Shown in pieces: positions 34,922 through 44,264 of a DNA stretch of 64,000 bases; within the stretch, counting starts at the first letter, position 1, and each line of letters starts with the position of its first letter. Made by a program: the position numbers and the translations under genes. The notes under the pieces are model-generated. The model saw nothing but the letters and a program-made list of their open reading frames with translations, searched no databases and had not been told where the DNA came from. This stretch comes from Pararhizobium sp. (GTDB lineage: Bacteria; Pseudomonadota; Alphaproteobacteria; Rhizobiales; Rhizobiaceae): assembly GCA_017794825.1 (NCBI GenBank), contig CP051237.1, positions 1,736,001-1,800,000 of the forward strand, written 5' to 3'.

Positions 34922-35286
34922 CGGACGACGGGGGCGCCGACGGATTTACCCTCCTGGAGACGCTGATTGCCTTTATCATCCTCTCGATTTTCCTCGGGAT
35001 GGCGGTCCAGACGATCAGTCAGAGCGCTCTGAACATCGCGCGGTCCCGGCAGCAATCCGAAATAATCGAATGCGCGCGTTCGGTTCTGGCCCAATCGCAG
35101 GTCGCAATGCGGTATTCGCTGAACAGCGAGGGCGTCTGGGACGAACGCTGTCATTGGAAGCTGACCGTTGCGCCAATCCCAGTCGCGACTGCCGACACAA
35201 CGGAGTCCGTGGTGTTGACGCTAACGCTCGACGACAATCCACGGACCAGAACAACCTATGTCGGGTTTACAGATGGCGCGAACTGA
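34918..35286 (+). CDS. gspI: Type II secretion minor pseudopilin GspI
   Basis: Minor pseudopilin of 122 residues. The processing site is ADG-FTLLETLIAFIILSIFLG, with glutamate 5. The length and the order H-I-J match GspI, which nucleates the tip complex. Overlaps gspH by four bases and the gspJ start by 14. Has an internal cysteine pair (C in IECARS and ERCHWKL). Confidence 0.87.
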   Translation: MTDDGGADGFTLLETLIAFIILSIFLGMAVQTISQSALNIARSRQQSEIIECARSVLAQSQVAMRYSLNSEGVWDERCHWKLTVAPIPVATADTTESVVLTLTLDDNPRTRTTYVGFTDGAN

Positions 35287-36055
35287 TAGCCGCCGGCACG
35301 ATGGCGCCGCCAACGCTCCCATAGCCGGATTCACCCTGATCGAGGTTCTGGTGATCCTCATGCTTCTGGCAACGATGTCGGTCATGTCGCTGACTTTTCT
35401 GAACCAGTTGAGCGGATTTCACGGCCGCAATGCGGACATCCCCTACCGGGAGGAGGTCGAAAATGCCGTCCGGCATTTAGAGCGCACCCTGGAACGAGCC
35501 CTACCCTTACCGCTCGACGTCTCCGACCGGCAAAGCCGGATGTTCTTTCTCGGGGGACCGCAGGACATGTCGTTCGTCACACAGTCTAGAGTGGGGTTGA
35601 CGGAGGCGGTTGTCCGGACCACGCGCATTGGCCTGAATGCAGATGAGAATGACGCCTTGGTGCAATCGATGATCTTGCGTCGCCCGGAACCCGGTCGTCG
35701 AACGGATATCTCTGAGGACTACGAGATCCTACGGGGCGTGAGCGAACTGAAGTTCGGCTATCTGCTTTTCGACGGGACGGGATCGCCTGTCTGGCAATCG
35801 GGCTGGCGAAAGGAAGGTCTGCTTCCCCTCGCCGTCTCAGTCGCAATTGCGATCGATCGCCAAGGCAGACGTTTTGAAGCAACAGGCCTGGTCAAACTGA
35901 CTGCGTCCCGGTCCGTGGATTATTATTTCAATTGCGCAGACCACGGAGCCGCTGTCGAGCTCGATCGCCTTGCGGAGCTGTCGAACTGTCGGTTGCGCCT
36001 TTCAAGGTCTGGAGGGGCGCCGGACTACTGTTCTTGCAACTCTGCTGCGCGTTGA
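35273..36055 (+). CDS. gspJ: Type II secretion minor pseudopilin GspJ
   Basis: Minor pseudopilin of 260 residues. The processing site is IAG-FTLIEVLVILMLLATM, preceded by a basic leader of about 20 residues. Length and the SELKFGYLLFDG strand fit GspJ. I use the ATG at 35273; 35258 is also possible. The C-terminus is cysteine-rich (NCADHG...CRLRLS...CSCNS), which is unusual. Its stop is 22 bases from the stop of the convergent G8-family gene. Confidence 0.85.
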   Translation: MARTDSRRHDGAANAPIAGFTLIEVLVILMLLATMSVMSLTFLNQLSGFHGRNADIPYREEVENAVRHLERTLERALPLPLDVSDRQSRMFFLGGPQDMSFVTQSRVGLTEAVVRTTRIGLNADENDALVQSMILRRPEPGRRTDISEDYEILRGVSELKFGYLLFDGTGSPVWQSGWRKEGLLPLAVSVAIAIDRQGRRFEATGLVKLTASRSVDYYFNCADHGAAVELDRLAELSNCRLRLSRSGGAPDYCSCNSAAR

Positions 36056-36077
36056 GTTCTGGCGCATCATACTGCGC

Positions 36078-39000
36078 CTATGGCACGTCGCAATCCGTTC
36101 CCGGAATTTGTGCATAGTAGCAACCGCCGCCGCTCTTGCTGTCAGGCCCGGTGTTCGTCCTCCTGAACTTGACGGTCCAGTCGGGTTTTCCGTCATCCCT
36201 GGAAGCAGTCGTTGGAAAGGACTCCGGGCTCGGCCTGCGGTAGGAATCGTCGGCATTGAAACCGGCGGGCATCACGAAGGAAAACCCCAGGCAGCCCTTA
36301 CTCGGGCAATCGAGCGCCTTGACTGCCCATTTCCTGCACACCGCATCGACTTCCCTTTTCATATCCGGATTTGCCCTGAAAATGGGATCATTGTCTGGCA
36401 GAGCTCCGACACAGGTGTTCCGTTCCGGTTTGCAGAAAGTGCGCGGTAGACAAAGACCGTTTGCGATCGTCGGATCGAGATCGTTCTGCCCCTCGAAATC
36501 CACGACAACCTCCAGGATTCCCGGTTCTTCCGGATCGTCGCTCATTTTCGCCGTTGCCCAGTCACCACGCGTATCGGACCTACACTCTGCGCTAGACCGG
36601 TCCGATTCCTCGGTAAACTCGAGTGTCGCGGTACTGATGTCTACGCATTCGAGCTTAAATGTATCCAAGTCGAAATTGTCACCGACATAGAACTTGTAGG
36701 TCTGTTTCGTAGTCTGCTTCGCGTAAACGAAGAACATGTGATACTTCTCGTTTGCCTGGAAGACGTTTATTGACCGGGGACGCGGGTCCGTCGTGAAGTT
36801 CTCCGTGTTTTGAGTATTCTGCGAAACGGTCGTATCGACGTAATAGGCGCCATTGTTGACCGTCATGGACTGCCTGGAGAAAAACGGCGAACCCGACATG
36901 CGGATAAATGGCCATCGGCATTGAGGCGTTGTCGAATCATTGTGGCACCCGTTCTTGTACCAGTGTTTCCAGTCCCTTGTAGAGTTGGCCTCGTTGCCGC
37001 CGTCGTTGCCGGTCAGGTATTGTCGATACAACGGCACGCCGTAACAGTTCGGAAAAGTGCAGATTGCGTTCCAATGGGGATCGCTGGGATTCGGAGGATT
37101 CGGATTCTGCGGCTCGTGATAAACAACCGTGGAGACATAATCATAAGGACTTGTAGTCACCGTTGGCGCGGGCTGCTGTGAGTTTTGCTGGCAGGCATTC
37201 TCCGGCAAGGTGTTCGTCCCGAGCGCGGACAAACACTCCGGCGCTTGCACAGGTCCTTCAAAGAACAGTTCCAAGTTGACCGAAATCGTCTGATTGAGCT
37301 GTCTCTCGATAGAATCCATCGTCGTGAACGAGTTGATCAAGCCGGTCAGTGAACCATCGTCGTCATTCAGTTCGGTCTGGCGGTCAACGGCCGTGAAATT
37401 GTTGAACAACTGACCCGGCGGGTTGCAATATTCATGCGCAACCATTGCTTCATCGGTCAGATATGTGCCTCCTTGTCCAAAATTTTCATCACCCACAACC
37501 GCGGATGGCGCCTGGAACAAAGGATTGATGACGTAGTGCCGAAGATCGACATCGTCGAAGAACAGGTTGTCCATATGAAAGGCAGGCGGATAGTAGAAGC
37601 CGTTAGGCTGTTTCCAAGCGATGGCCGCGTTCGGAAGCCAGCACTTGTCGGCGTCTTTCACGACGAGAGTCGCCAGAGGGGTCCCGTACATACAATCGCC
37701 GTTGTAGCCTTGCTTTTCACATTCAGCCTTCTTGATATCGAGATAGGCGTTGGAATCCTGATAACTGGGACCGTCATAGATGTTGGCAAAGCGCTGGTTG
37801 GTGAAAAGGCCGTTCACAGGCATGCTGATGCCTTCGTCGGTGTTAAGGCAGTAATTTGGCACGACTGCCGGGTTTGTTAGGTCATCGCATTTAAGTCCGC
37901 TCTCGTCGTTGAATGGTCCGGCTATGCCGGCATATCCGTTGCCAATCTGCGTATGTCCGATGAACACCATATTTCGCGCCAGCGTCCAGTAGCCGTTGAT
38001 GACCGAGGAATGCGTATAGTCGCCCCCCGAGATGAACGTCAGGCCGCCGTTCTGGATGTCAGTCAGCACACTATTGTCGAGGAGGAACCAGTTCGAGCGC
38101 AACCAGATCGCCGAGACGTTGCCTTCCGCCCAATGGAACGAGGATGTGAAGTGATCGATGACGGTCACGGCACAAATGTTTAGAGGGTTGTTGGGATCGG
38201 AAATGGGGAGATCCGAAGCATTGCATCGTCTGTTCTGCGCGACGATTTCGCTACAATCATAGTCGCCACTTTGGTTCCTTGGACAGACCGTGGCAACTCG
38301 ATACGCTCCGACGTCAATTTTCGGAAAGTACATTCCGGAAACGGGATTGCCCTCTTTCGGAGCTATGCTTTCGACTGCCCTCAATACTGGAAAATTAGGA
38401 TTAACCGGCGCCTGCTCCTTAGCAAGGATTCCATGGCACACAGGCGCATCCGATGTGGTTTGCAGGGAGTGCATCACCGTTGTCGCATAGTTCATGTAAA
38501 AGGACTTGACCGGACTTATGCCACGCTGGTTCTTCTGAATTTCCGCATAGCCGGACCATTGCATTGGTCCGTGGCCAACATCCATCATGTCGCTATTGCC
38601 CGTTGGTGGGAGCCAGAATCCGGCGCCACAGGCCCCCGCGCCGGCCGCCATATTGCCGATGAAGTCGTTCCAGCCATTGGTGATCCAGAATACGGACGGA
38701 TATTGGCTGTCGGAGCGGAAGGGGAATCCAGGTCGAATCCCCTCATTGTCCGCTAAAATGCCGGGTATCTTGCGGGGGTTCTGGTCATTCTCTACAGCAG
38801 CGCGGGCAAAGATGCCAAGATTTGAGTGGAAATCATTGTTGGTCTCAGTGCCGTCCTCAAGGTAGAAGCCATGACCAATCGACTTGTAGCCGATATTTCG
38901 CGACAACTCGACTCCCTCGGTGTCATGAATGACGACCCAGCGAGACATGGACACATTGATGGTGGAATCTCTCAGGTAAGTGTCGCGCGGCGTTTCCCGG

Positions 39001-40505
39001 GCTTTGTGGAAATGAACAGCGTAATGCCCCATACGTCCACCTTGCCCCATTTCCACCAGCTCGACGCCTTGAACCTGGAATTGCCTGAATCCCTGACGCG
39101 CAATCAATTGGCCACCGAATGAGTATTCGGGATTCTCAGTCCCACCCTTCGCGTCAAAGCCGAAGGGCGCGCCTGCGCTGTCGCCCGCGGAAATGATGCG
39201 AATGCTTCGCGTGATGTGGGCGACAGCGGCGCGAATCTCGGCGCCGTCATTCACCAGATCGCGGTCTATTGTCAGTCTGGGATTGCCTCGCGAATCTCGC
39301 GCGTCATTCAGTCTGTCCAGAGGGAACCGCTCTCCCTTGTGGAAGAAACACGGCGTGTTCATCGAGTTCGTTTTGTCTGCACAGGGTTCGGTCAAGGGCT
39401 GGAGCTGGATCGACGTGGTGTCTTGGCCCGACTGAATTTTGAGCAATTCCGAGTGGCCAGGTAGATAGTCGGTCGTGGTGACGATAATTTCGTCATTCAC
39501 AGCCGCACCCTTGAAGGTGCGGTCGAGCGTTATTGATTGGTCATTCGGATTCGCATCAGCGCCGAGACGGGTCCAGCCCGGTGACGAGCGAAGTGGGTCA
39601 TTGTCCGTCAAGCCTTCGCATCCGGGAACACGGGTACCAATTTCTTTTTCGGTGCAAGCACCCTTGTATCCCCTCATCACCAAGGCGCCACCGTAGGAGA
39701 CCGCAATGGCCTTCTTGCCGAAATAGCCTACCTTGCCGTCGGCGCTTTCGCTGCCGCACATGGCGTTGCCGTCGTCCACACTGAAGACCTGGCCGTTGGT
39801 GCACATCGCGTCGGCGCGCAGCGGTCCGTACTCATAGAAATAGTCGCGTCGATCATTGGGGTCATCGCGCCCAGGCAAATTGAATTCCTGAGCACCATTG
39901 CTAGTCCAGACGTTTTCCGGAATACCGCACGGACCTTTCCCGTTGCCAATATCGCTGGCACAAAGCGCCCCCTGGTTCTGATCCGTGAACACCTGGTCCT
40001 GATGGCTCCATTCGGCATGATCCTTTCCGTAGAGGTAGATGTTCAAAGTACCGCCATACTGGCCATATGGGTCTGGAAACCTGTCCCTGTCTCGATCGTC
40101 GCCGGCGTGTACATCCATCGTACCGCCGTTCTCGATGATTATCGCACTGGCCCAGAAATTCGTTTCCGTGTTTTCCTGATACTGCAGGTTTTCGTCGTAT
40201 TCGCGAAACAACAGTGTTCCGTTTTCCACGATGTTGATCTGACCATAGAAATATTCATGATCCGCGCCAGGACGCACAAGACACTCGCCGACGACCTTCA
40301 CATTGGGTTGCACCATGTCGACGGGCATTCCCGGTGGCAGCAGCGGCTGGTCGGGCAGATAGTTGGTGTTGCCGGAAGGGCAGTTTATCGTGTCGACTGC
40401 ATGGGACTTGGCTGGTGCAAACAGCAACAGAAAAGCGGTCATGCCGGCTGCCGCAATCGAAAAAACGCGTGTTGATTCAATGCGGCAGAATCGCTCGATG
40501 TTCAT
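36078..40505 (-). CDS. Large exported G8/CEMIP-TMEM2-like protein
   Basis: Secreted protein of 1,475 residues. The ATG at 40505 has AGGGGGA five bases upstream, and the signal peptide ends SHA-VD (residue 36). A G8-like glycine-rich beta region spans about 60-290 (NIVENGTLLF, IIENGGTMDVHAG). A segment IIVTTTDYLPGHSE (340-352) and AAVAHITRSIRI (426-437) follow. Then comes a right-handed beta-helix with VELVEMGQGGRMGHYAVHFH (481-500) and IGHGFYLEDGTETNND (543-558). These blocks and their order recall human CEMIP/KIAA1199 and TMEM2, which are needed for hyaluronan breakdown, and fibrocystin. Many cysteines suggest disulphides. It is not a T2SS machine part; its position within the cluster makes it the probable secreted cargo, perhaps a polysaccharide-binding or -cleaving enzyme (inference). 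The C-terminal 500 residues I do not recognise. Confidence 0.8.
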   Translation of the reverse strand: MNIERFCRIESTRVFSIAAAGMTAFLLLFAPAKSHAVDTINCPSGNTNYLPDQPLLPPGMPVDMVQPNVKVVGECLVRPGADHEYFYGQINIVENGTLLFREYDENLQYQENTETNFWASAIIIENGGTMDVHAGDDRDRDRFPDPYGQYGGTLNIYLYGKDHAEWSHQDQVFTDQNQGALCASDIGNGKGPCGIPENVWTSNGAQEFNLPGRDDPNDRRDYFYEYGPLRADAMCTNGQVFSVDDGNAMCGSESADGKVGYFGKKAIAVSYGGALVMRGYKGACTEKEIGTRVPGCEGLTDNDPLRSSPGWTRLGADANPNDQSITLDRTFKGAAVNDEIIVTTTDYLPGHSELLKIQSGQDTTSIQLQPLTEPCADKTNSMNTPCFFHKGERFPLDRLNDARDSRGNPRLTIDRDLVNDGAEIRAAVAHITRSIRIISAGDSAGAPFGFDAKGGTENPEYSFGGQLIARQGFRQFQVQGVELVEMGQGGRMGHYAVHFHKARETPRDTYLRDSTINVSMSRWVVIHDTEGVELSRNIGYKSIGHGFYLEDGTETNNDFHSNLGIFARAAVENDQNPRKIPGILADNEGIRPGFPFRSDSQYPSVFWITNGWNDFIGNMAAGAGACGAGFWLPPTGNSDMMDVGHGPMQWSGYAEIQKNQRGISPVKSFYMNYATTVMHSLQTTSDAPVCHGILAKEQAPVNPNFPVLRAVESIAPKEGNPVSGMYFPKIDVGAYRVATVCPRNQSGDYDCSEIVAQNRRCNASDLPISDPNNPLNICAVTVIDHFTSSFHWAEGNVSAIWLRSNWFLLDNSVLTDIQNGGLTFISGGDYTHSSVINGYWTLARNMVFIGHTQIGNGYAGIAGPFNDESGLKCDDLTNPAVVPNYCLNTDEGISMPVNGLFTNQRFANIYDGPSYQDSNAYLDIKKAECEKQGYNGDCMYGTPLATLVVKDADKCWLPNAAIAWKQPNGFYYPPAFHMDNLFFDDVDLRHYVINPLFQAPSAVVGDENFGQGGTYLTDEAMVAHEYCNPPGQLFNNFTAVDRQTELNDDDGSLTGLINSFTTMDSIERQLNQTISVNLELFFEGPVQAPECLSALGTNTLPENACQQNSQQPAPTVTTSPYDYVSTVVYHEPQNPNPPNPSDPHWNAICTFPNCYGVPLYRQYLTGNDGGNEANSTRDWKHWYKNGCHNDSTTPQCRWPFIRMSGSPFFSRQSMTVNNGAYYVDTTVSQNTQNTENFTTDPRPRSINVFQANEKYHMFFVYAKQTTKQTYKFYVGDNFDLDTFKLECVDISTATLEFTEESDRSSAECRSDTRGDWATAKMSDDPEEPGILEVVVDFEGQNDLDPTIANGLCLPRTFCKPERNTCVGALPDNDPIFRANPDMKREVDAVCRKWAVKALDCPSKGCLGFSFVMPAGFNADDSYRRPSPESFPTTASRDDGKPDWTVKFRRTNTGPDSKSGGGCYYAQIPGTDCDVP

Positions 40506-40811
40506 GAAATCCCCCTGCAGCCGATGCAAGTTTTACATTGCAAGAATGTCGGCGCCTCGATGATCCGAAATTCTTTCTCATCACCCGTATTTTCAAGATA
40601 AACAAAAAACATAGAAATGCAAATTCCGTGAAAATTCTTATACTTGCCGCATAAGAAACTCATAAATTTTAAACAAGTAATATTTGCAGAAAGGATGAGT
40701 GATCATAATATAACACAAATATAAGCACTGTATTTTCTAATTATACTTTAAGTTGTGCAAATAGATTGAATTTTTAGTTCAATCCCATCGTTGATACAGA
40801 TGTTTGACCAA
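40506..40811. other. AT-rich intergenic stretch between gspG and the G8 gene
   Basis: About 300 bases, much richer in A and T than its surroundings, with no open frame of note. It should contain the promoter of the G8-family gene and the end of the gspD-gspG transcript. A seven-base inverted repeat GATTGAA/TTCAATC at 40764-40784 with a T-rich loop is a weak terminator candidate. Confidence 0.45.
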
Positions 40812-41261
40812 TCAGTTTTCTGTGCTGATATCCATTGCAGATCCCTCTCCACCGACCCTGCCGTCAGAGCCGAGTGACGTGATGATGACCTGATTGTTTT
40901 TCTCATCGAGCGCGTAGGTATACAAATTTCCCCAGGGATCCAGGAGCTTGTCGGCGTTCTTCAGGTACGGACCGTTCCAGCGCGTTGCGTCGGGCGGCGC
41001 CGTCGCCAGTGCGGAAATGCCATATTCGGGATCGGGATAGCCGAGATTGTCGATGTAATAGAGCTCGAACGCACTCTGGATGTTGCCGATCTGCACACGC
41101 GCAGTGTCCTCGCGCGCGCGCTCAAGATATTGCAAGACCTGTGGAACCGCAATCGACGCGATGAGTCCGATGATGGCCAGCACCACCAGCAGCTCCACCA
41201 TCGTGAAGCCGGCTTGTCCGTGGCGATGGCCCGCAAAGCGGCGGTCGTGTTTCCGTATCAT
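40812..41261 (-). CDS. gspG: Type II secretion major pseudopilin GspG
   Basis: Major pseudopilin of 149 residues that polymerises to push substrates through the secretin. The processing site is QAG-FTMVELLVVLAIIGLIAS with glutamate 5. The C-terminal part is diagnostic: WNGPYLKNADKLLDPWGNLY and TSLGSDGRVGGEG, the calcium-binding end of GspG. It is separated from the other pseudopilins and coded on the opposite strand after gspD and the prepilin peptidase. Confidence 0.96.
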   Translation of the reverse strand: MIRKHDRRFAGHRHGQAGFTMVELLVVLAIIGLIASIAVPQVLQYLERAREDTARVQIGNIQSAFELYYIDNLGYPDPEYGISALATAPPDATRWNGPYLKNADKLLDPWGNLYTYALDEKNNQVIITSLGSDGRVGGEGSAMDISTEN

Positions 41262-41281
41262 GACGATTTACCTCAATGGTC

Positions 41282-41788
41282 TCAAAGCCCGCCGGAATAA
41301 TCGAAACCGGGATGCAACAGCGCCTCGTAAAACCAGACTGCAATCAGCGAAACGCCGAGGAATGGTCCGAATGGCAGTCGCCTTGATTCGAGAACACCTC
41401 CCCGTATTGTATGGACAATAATGATTCCCGCAATTGCGCTGAGACTTGCAAGTAGCATCAGCAAGGGCAGATCGAGCGGCTGCAGCCACAGACCCGCAGC
41501 GCCGCCAAGCTTGACGTCGCCCAGACCAAGGCCGACCTTGCCGCGAATTCGCGAGTGCATGAGCCGCACGAGATACAGAAGAAGAAAAAGAAAAAGTGCG
41601 CCAGCAACCGATGGCCAGGGAAAGGCTCCGGATGCAAGGTATCCGTAAGCGAGGCCCACCGCCGCCAGCAGCAGGTTCGCCGCATCAGGAATGACGAGGC
41701 GGCGGAGATCGACAATCGAAATCCACACGACAAGCGCCAACAAAACGAGGCCAGCGGCGCAAACGATGATCGCATCATCGGGCAACAT
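41282..41788 (-). CDS. Short prepilin peptidase (GspO/PilD-like, A24)
   Basis: Membrane aspartic protease that would cleave the leader peptides of GspG, H, I, J and K. The two catalytic aspartates are in WISIVDLRRLVIPD and GLGLGDVKLGGA. Only about 168 residues long: the N-terminal methyltransferase domain with its zinc-binding CxxC pairs, present in classical GspO/PilD, is absent. The ATG at 41788 is used; a TTG at 41797 directly follows the gspD stop. It lies between gspD and gspG. Whether pseudopilins are N-methylated here is therefore open. Confidence 0.88.
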   Translation of the reverse strand: MLPDDAIIVCAAGLVLLALVVWISIVDLRRLVIPDAANLLLAAVGLAYGYLASGAFPWPSVAGALFLFLLLYLVRLMHSRIRGKVGLGLGDVKLGGAAGLWLQPLDLPLLMLLASLSAIAGIIIVHTIRGGVLESRRLPFGPFLGVSLIAVWFYEALLHPGFDYSGGL

Positions 41789-41797
41789 GAGTGACAA

Positions 41798-43873
41798 TCA
41801 GTAGACCAGTCTGTTGATGTCCCGTTCCAGTGTGGTCCTGCCCCGGCGCGATCTCGTCAAAGGGCTTTTAAGATCAAGCTGATTTCGAAATTCCTCTGTA
41901 ACGCTGCGCGCTTCCTCGACGCTGCGCACGATCCGGGGACGGATAAAGATAATCAGCTCCGTTCGTTCGATCTTGTCATCCTTGTACTTAAATGCGTTAC
42001 CCACAAGCGGGATGTTGCCGAGCAGGGGCACCTGACCGCGGGTAACGGAATTGGTCTCCTGGATCAGCCCGCCAAGCGCCAGGCTTTCGCCATCGTGGAC
42101 GGTGACCTGCGTGGTGATCTTGCGTTGGCGAATTGTCGGTGAATCGATTCCGCTGGTCGTGGTCGGCACAACCGAACTGACCTCCTGCTCGATATCGAGC
42201 ATGACCCGCCCGGATTTGTTGACGCGCGGAACCACCTTGAGGATAACGCCGGTGTCTCGCATCTCGACGGCATTGACGACCACGTCGGGATTAATCACAT
42301 CGACGGCCTGCTGCGAAAGAATGGGCACCTGGTCGCCGATCTGCAGCGTGGCCTCCTGGTTATTTCGCGTCATCAGTGTCGGCGAGGCGACGACGTTGAC
42401 GTCGGTAACGCTCTGCAGGGCGTTGAGGGCGAGCTGAAAGTTGTTGGTGGAGTAGAACCAGGAAAAGCCTGGGAAAGCCGAGGTGACAAGGCCGGAGGCG
42501 AGATCGGTGAAGGTGAACTGGCTCTTGCCGGTTTCGAAGTACCAGCGCAAACCCAGCTCAAGTTCGTCATTGAGCGTCACCTCTGCGATCACGGCCTCCA
42601 GGAGAACCTGTGTCGGCAGGATATCAAGTTCCACCAGGATACGGTGAATGCGTTTGTATTCGGCGGGTGAAGCTGAAATCAGAAGCGCATTGTTTTCCGT
42701 ATCGGCGACGACCATCCTGCTGACGGCGTCACCAGCGGAATTGTTCGTGTAGCCATCGCTGGCGACCTCGACTGCCGTGAGATCAGGAGACACGACTTCG
42801 GCGGCGACGTAACCGCGTTCCTGCAGCAAGACCTTGCGCAGGATGGCGGCCAGTTCCGGCGCGGGACGATTCTGGATGTGATAGACAAAAAGTTGCTCTT
42901 CGTGTGATTTGGCCTGCACGTCCAGCTTCCGTATCCAGCTTGCTGCGCGCGACAGGTAGGATGGATTGGAGGAAATGACGAGAATTGCCTTCAGTCGTTC
43001 ATTCGGGATAAAGCGAATAATCTTCGACGTTTCCTGGCCGCCGGAAAATATCTCGTCGAGTTCCCGGGCGATTTCCGCGGGTTGCGAAGCTTCCAGAGGA
43101 TGGAAAGCAACAGACATGCCGCGCATCCAGTCGACGTCGAAGACCGCAATAGCCTCGCGGATTGCCGTCAGGTCCGCGCTGGTTCCGGCAATGATCATCA
43201 GGTTTCGTTTCTCGTCAATACGAAGGATCGAACCCGCTCTGCTGATCGGCTCGAGAATGTTGTTCATTTCCCGGGCCGAGATGTGACGCAACTCGATAAC
43301 TTGCACCATTACGCCCGGGCCCGATGCGTTGGGCACATTGACGGGCGGCGTTCCCTCGAGCGCAAAATCCGCCGGCACGACCTGATAGACGCCGTCGCGT
43401 TCCAGGATTGCCGCCCCCGCTACCTGAAGCGCAGATTCAAAAATATCCGTAAGCGCATCCTTCGAGACCGGCGCACTGGTCTGCACTGTGATGGAGCCCT
43501 GGACATTCTCGTCGACGAAATAATTGAGGCCGAGCGTGTCGCCCAGGATGTTCTTGGCAGCGTCACGTATCGGTACATTGACCAGGTTCAGCGTATAGCC
43601 GTCGTTGCCGCTGATTGTACTCCCCGGCGTGATCGACGCCCTTCCCGCAGATACGAAGGCGCCAGTGCCCTGACTGACAGTGCCTGCAAAAGCCGAACGC
43701 CCGCTACCAGCTCCGACGGTTTCGGTCCGTGGAGCACTGCCTTTGCGAACCGGACCTGTGTTTTGCAGGCCGGCGAGCGCATCCTCATACATGTTTTTTG
43801 AACTTGTGCTGCATCCCGAAACGAAGAGCAGTGTCATGCATAGGGACGCAAACAAAATCCGACTAACAAACAT
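41798..43873 (-). CDS. gspD: Type II secretion secretin GspD
   Basis: Outer-membrane secretin of 691 residues. The N-terminus is a lipoprotein signal with the lipobox VSGC (cysteine 21), then an N0 domain (LNLVNVPIRDAAKNIL), N1-N3 domains and the secretin core ending VPLLGNIPLVGNAFKYKDD and IIFIRPRIV. The lipid anchor may let it reach the outer membrane without a GspS pilotin, of which no gene is seen. First gene of the minus-strand operon gspD - peptidase - gspG. Confidence 0.96.
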   Translation of the reverse strand: MFVSRILFASLCMTLLFVSGCSTSSKNMYEDALAGLQNTGPVRKGSAPRTETVGAGSGRSAFAGTVSQGTGAFVSAGRASITPGSTISGNDGYTLNLVNVPIRDAAKNILGDTLGLNYFVDENVQGSITVQTSAPVSKDALTDIFESALQVAGAAILERDGVYQVVPADFALEGTPPVNVPNASGPGVMVQVIELRHISAREMNNILEPISRAGSILRIDEKRNLMIIAGTSADLTAIREAIAVFDVDWMRGMSVAFHPLEASQPAEIARELDEIFSGGQETSKIIRFIPNERLKAILVISSNPSYLSRAASWIRKLDVQAKSHEEQLFVYHIQNRPAPELAAILRKVLLQERGYVAAEVVSPDLTAVEVASDGYTNNSAGDAVSRMVVADTENNALLISASPAEYKRIHRILVELDILPTQVLLEAVIAEVTLNDELELGLRWYFETGKSQFTFTDLASGLVTSAFPGFSWFYSTNNFQLALNALQSVTDVNVVASPTLMTRNNQEATLQIGDQVPILSQQAVDVINPDVVVNAVEMRDTGVILKVVPRVNKSGRVMLDIEQEVSSVVPTTTSGIDSPTIRQRKITTQVTVHDGESLALGGLIQETNSVTRGQVPLLGNIPLVGNAFKYKDDKIERTELIIFIRPRIVRSVEEARSVTEEFRNQLDLKSPLTRSRRGRTTLERDINRLVY

Positions 43874-44264
43874 ATGTGCTACCCAACCCTGCTCCCGGCC
43901 GAGGAATACTTGTCCCGTCGGCAGTACACTAAAAATTATGGTAAATAGATAAGATTAACAAAAGGTCACATATGTATTCAGGCCGATGCACGGCGACTTC
44001 TATTGCAACCTAAACGCGAGATGGAGGCAGCCTGCTTGAAGCCGCCCGCACCGAAGAAGCTCTGTTTCCAAATTCACAGTCGTTGTAGGGATGCATCGCG
44101 AACGACAGAAGAGACCGCCAAAAAGCCCGACGGCGCCAACACTGGATTGAGTTTAAGACTTCGCCCGTTCAAGTTCCTGGATCTGCAATCATTCGCAATG
44201 AAAACCTATCGCGACCTATCCATTTGCAACGTATCACACAGTAAGTAGGTGATAGAATTAGCTG
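43874..44264. other. Intergenic stretch upstream of gspD
   Basis: About 390 bases. It holds the candidate gspD promoter (see 43933). An 81-codon frame at 44003-44248 on the plus strand matches nothing I know and is probably not a gene. The stretch borders the insertion-sequence remnant at 44265. Confidence 0.4.
43933..43961 (-). promoter_or_regulatory. Candidate gspD promoter
   Basis: On the minus strand, TTGTTA (43961-43956) is followed after 17 bases by TAATTT (43938-43933), about 60 bases before the gspD start. An ACATATGT palindrome lies just upstream of it and another overlaps the gspD start region. Fit to a sigma-70 promoter is fair only. Confidence 0.35.
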
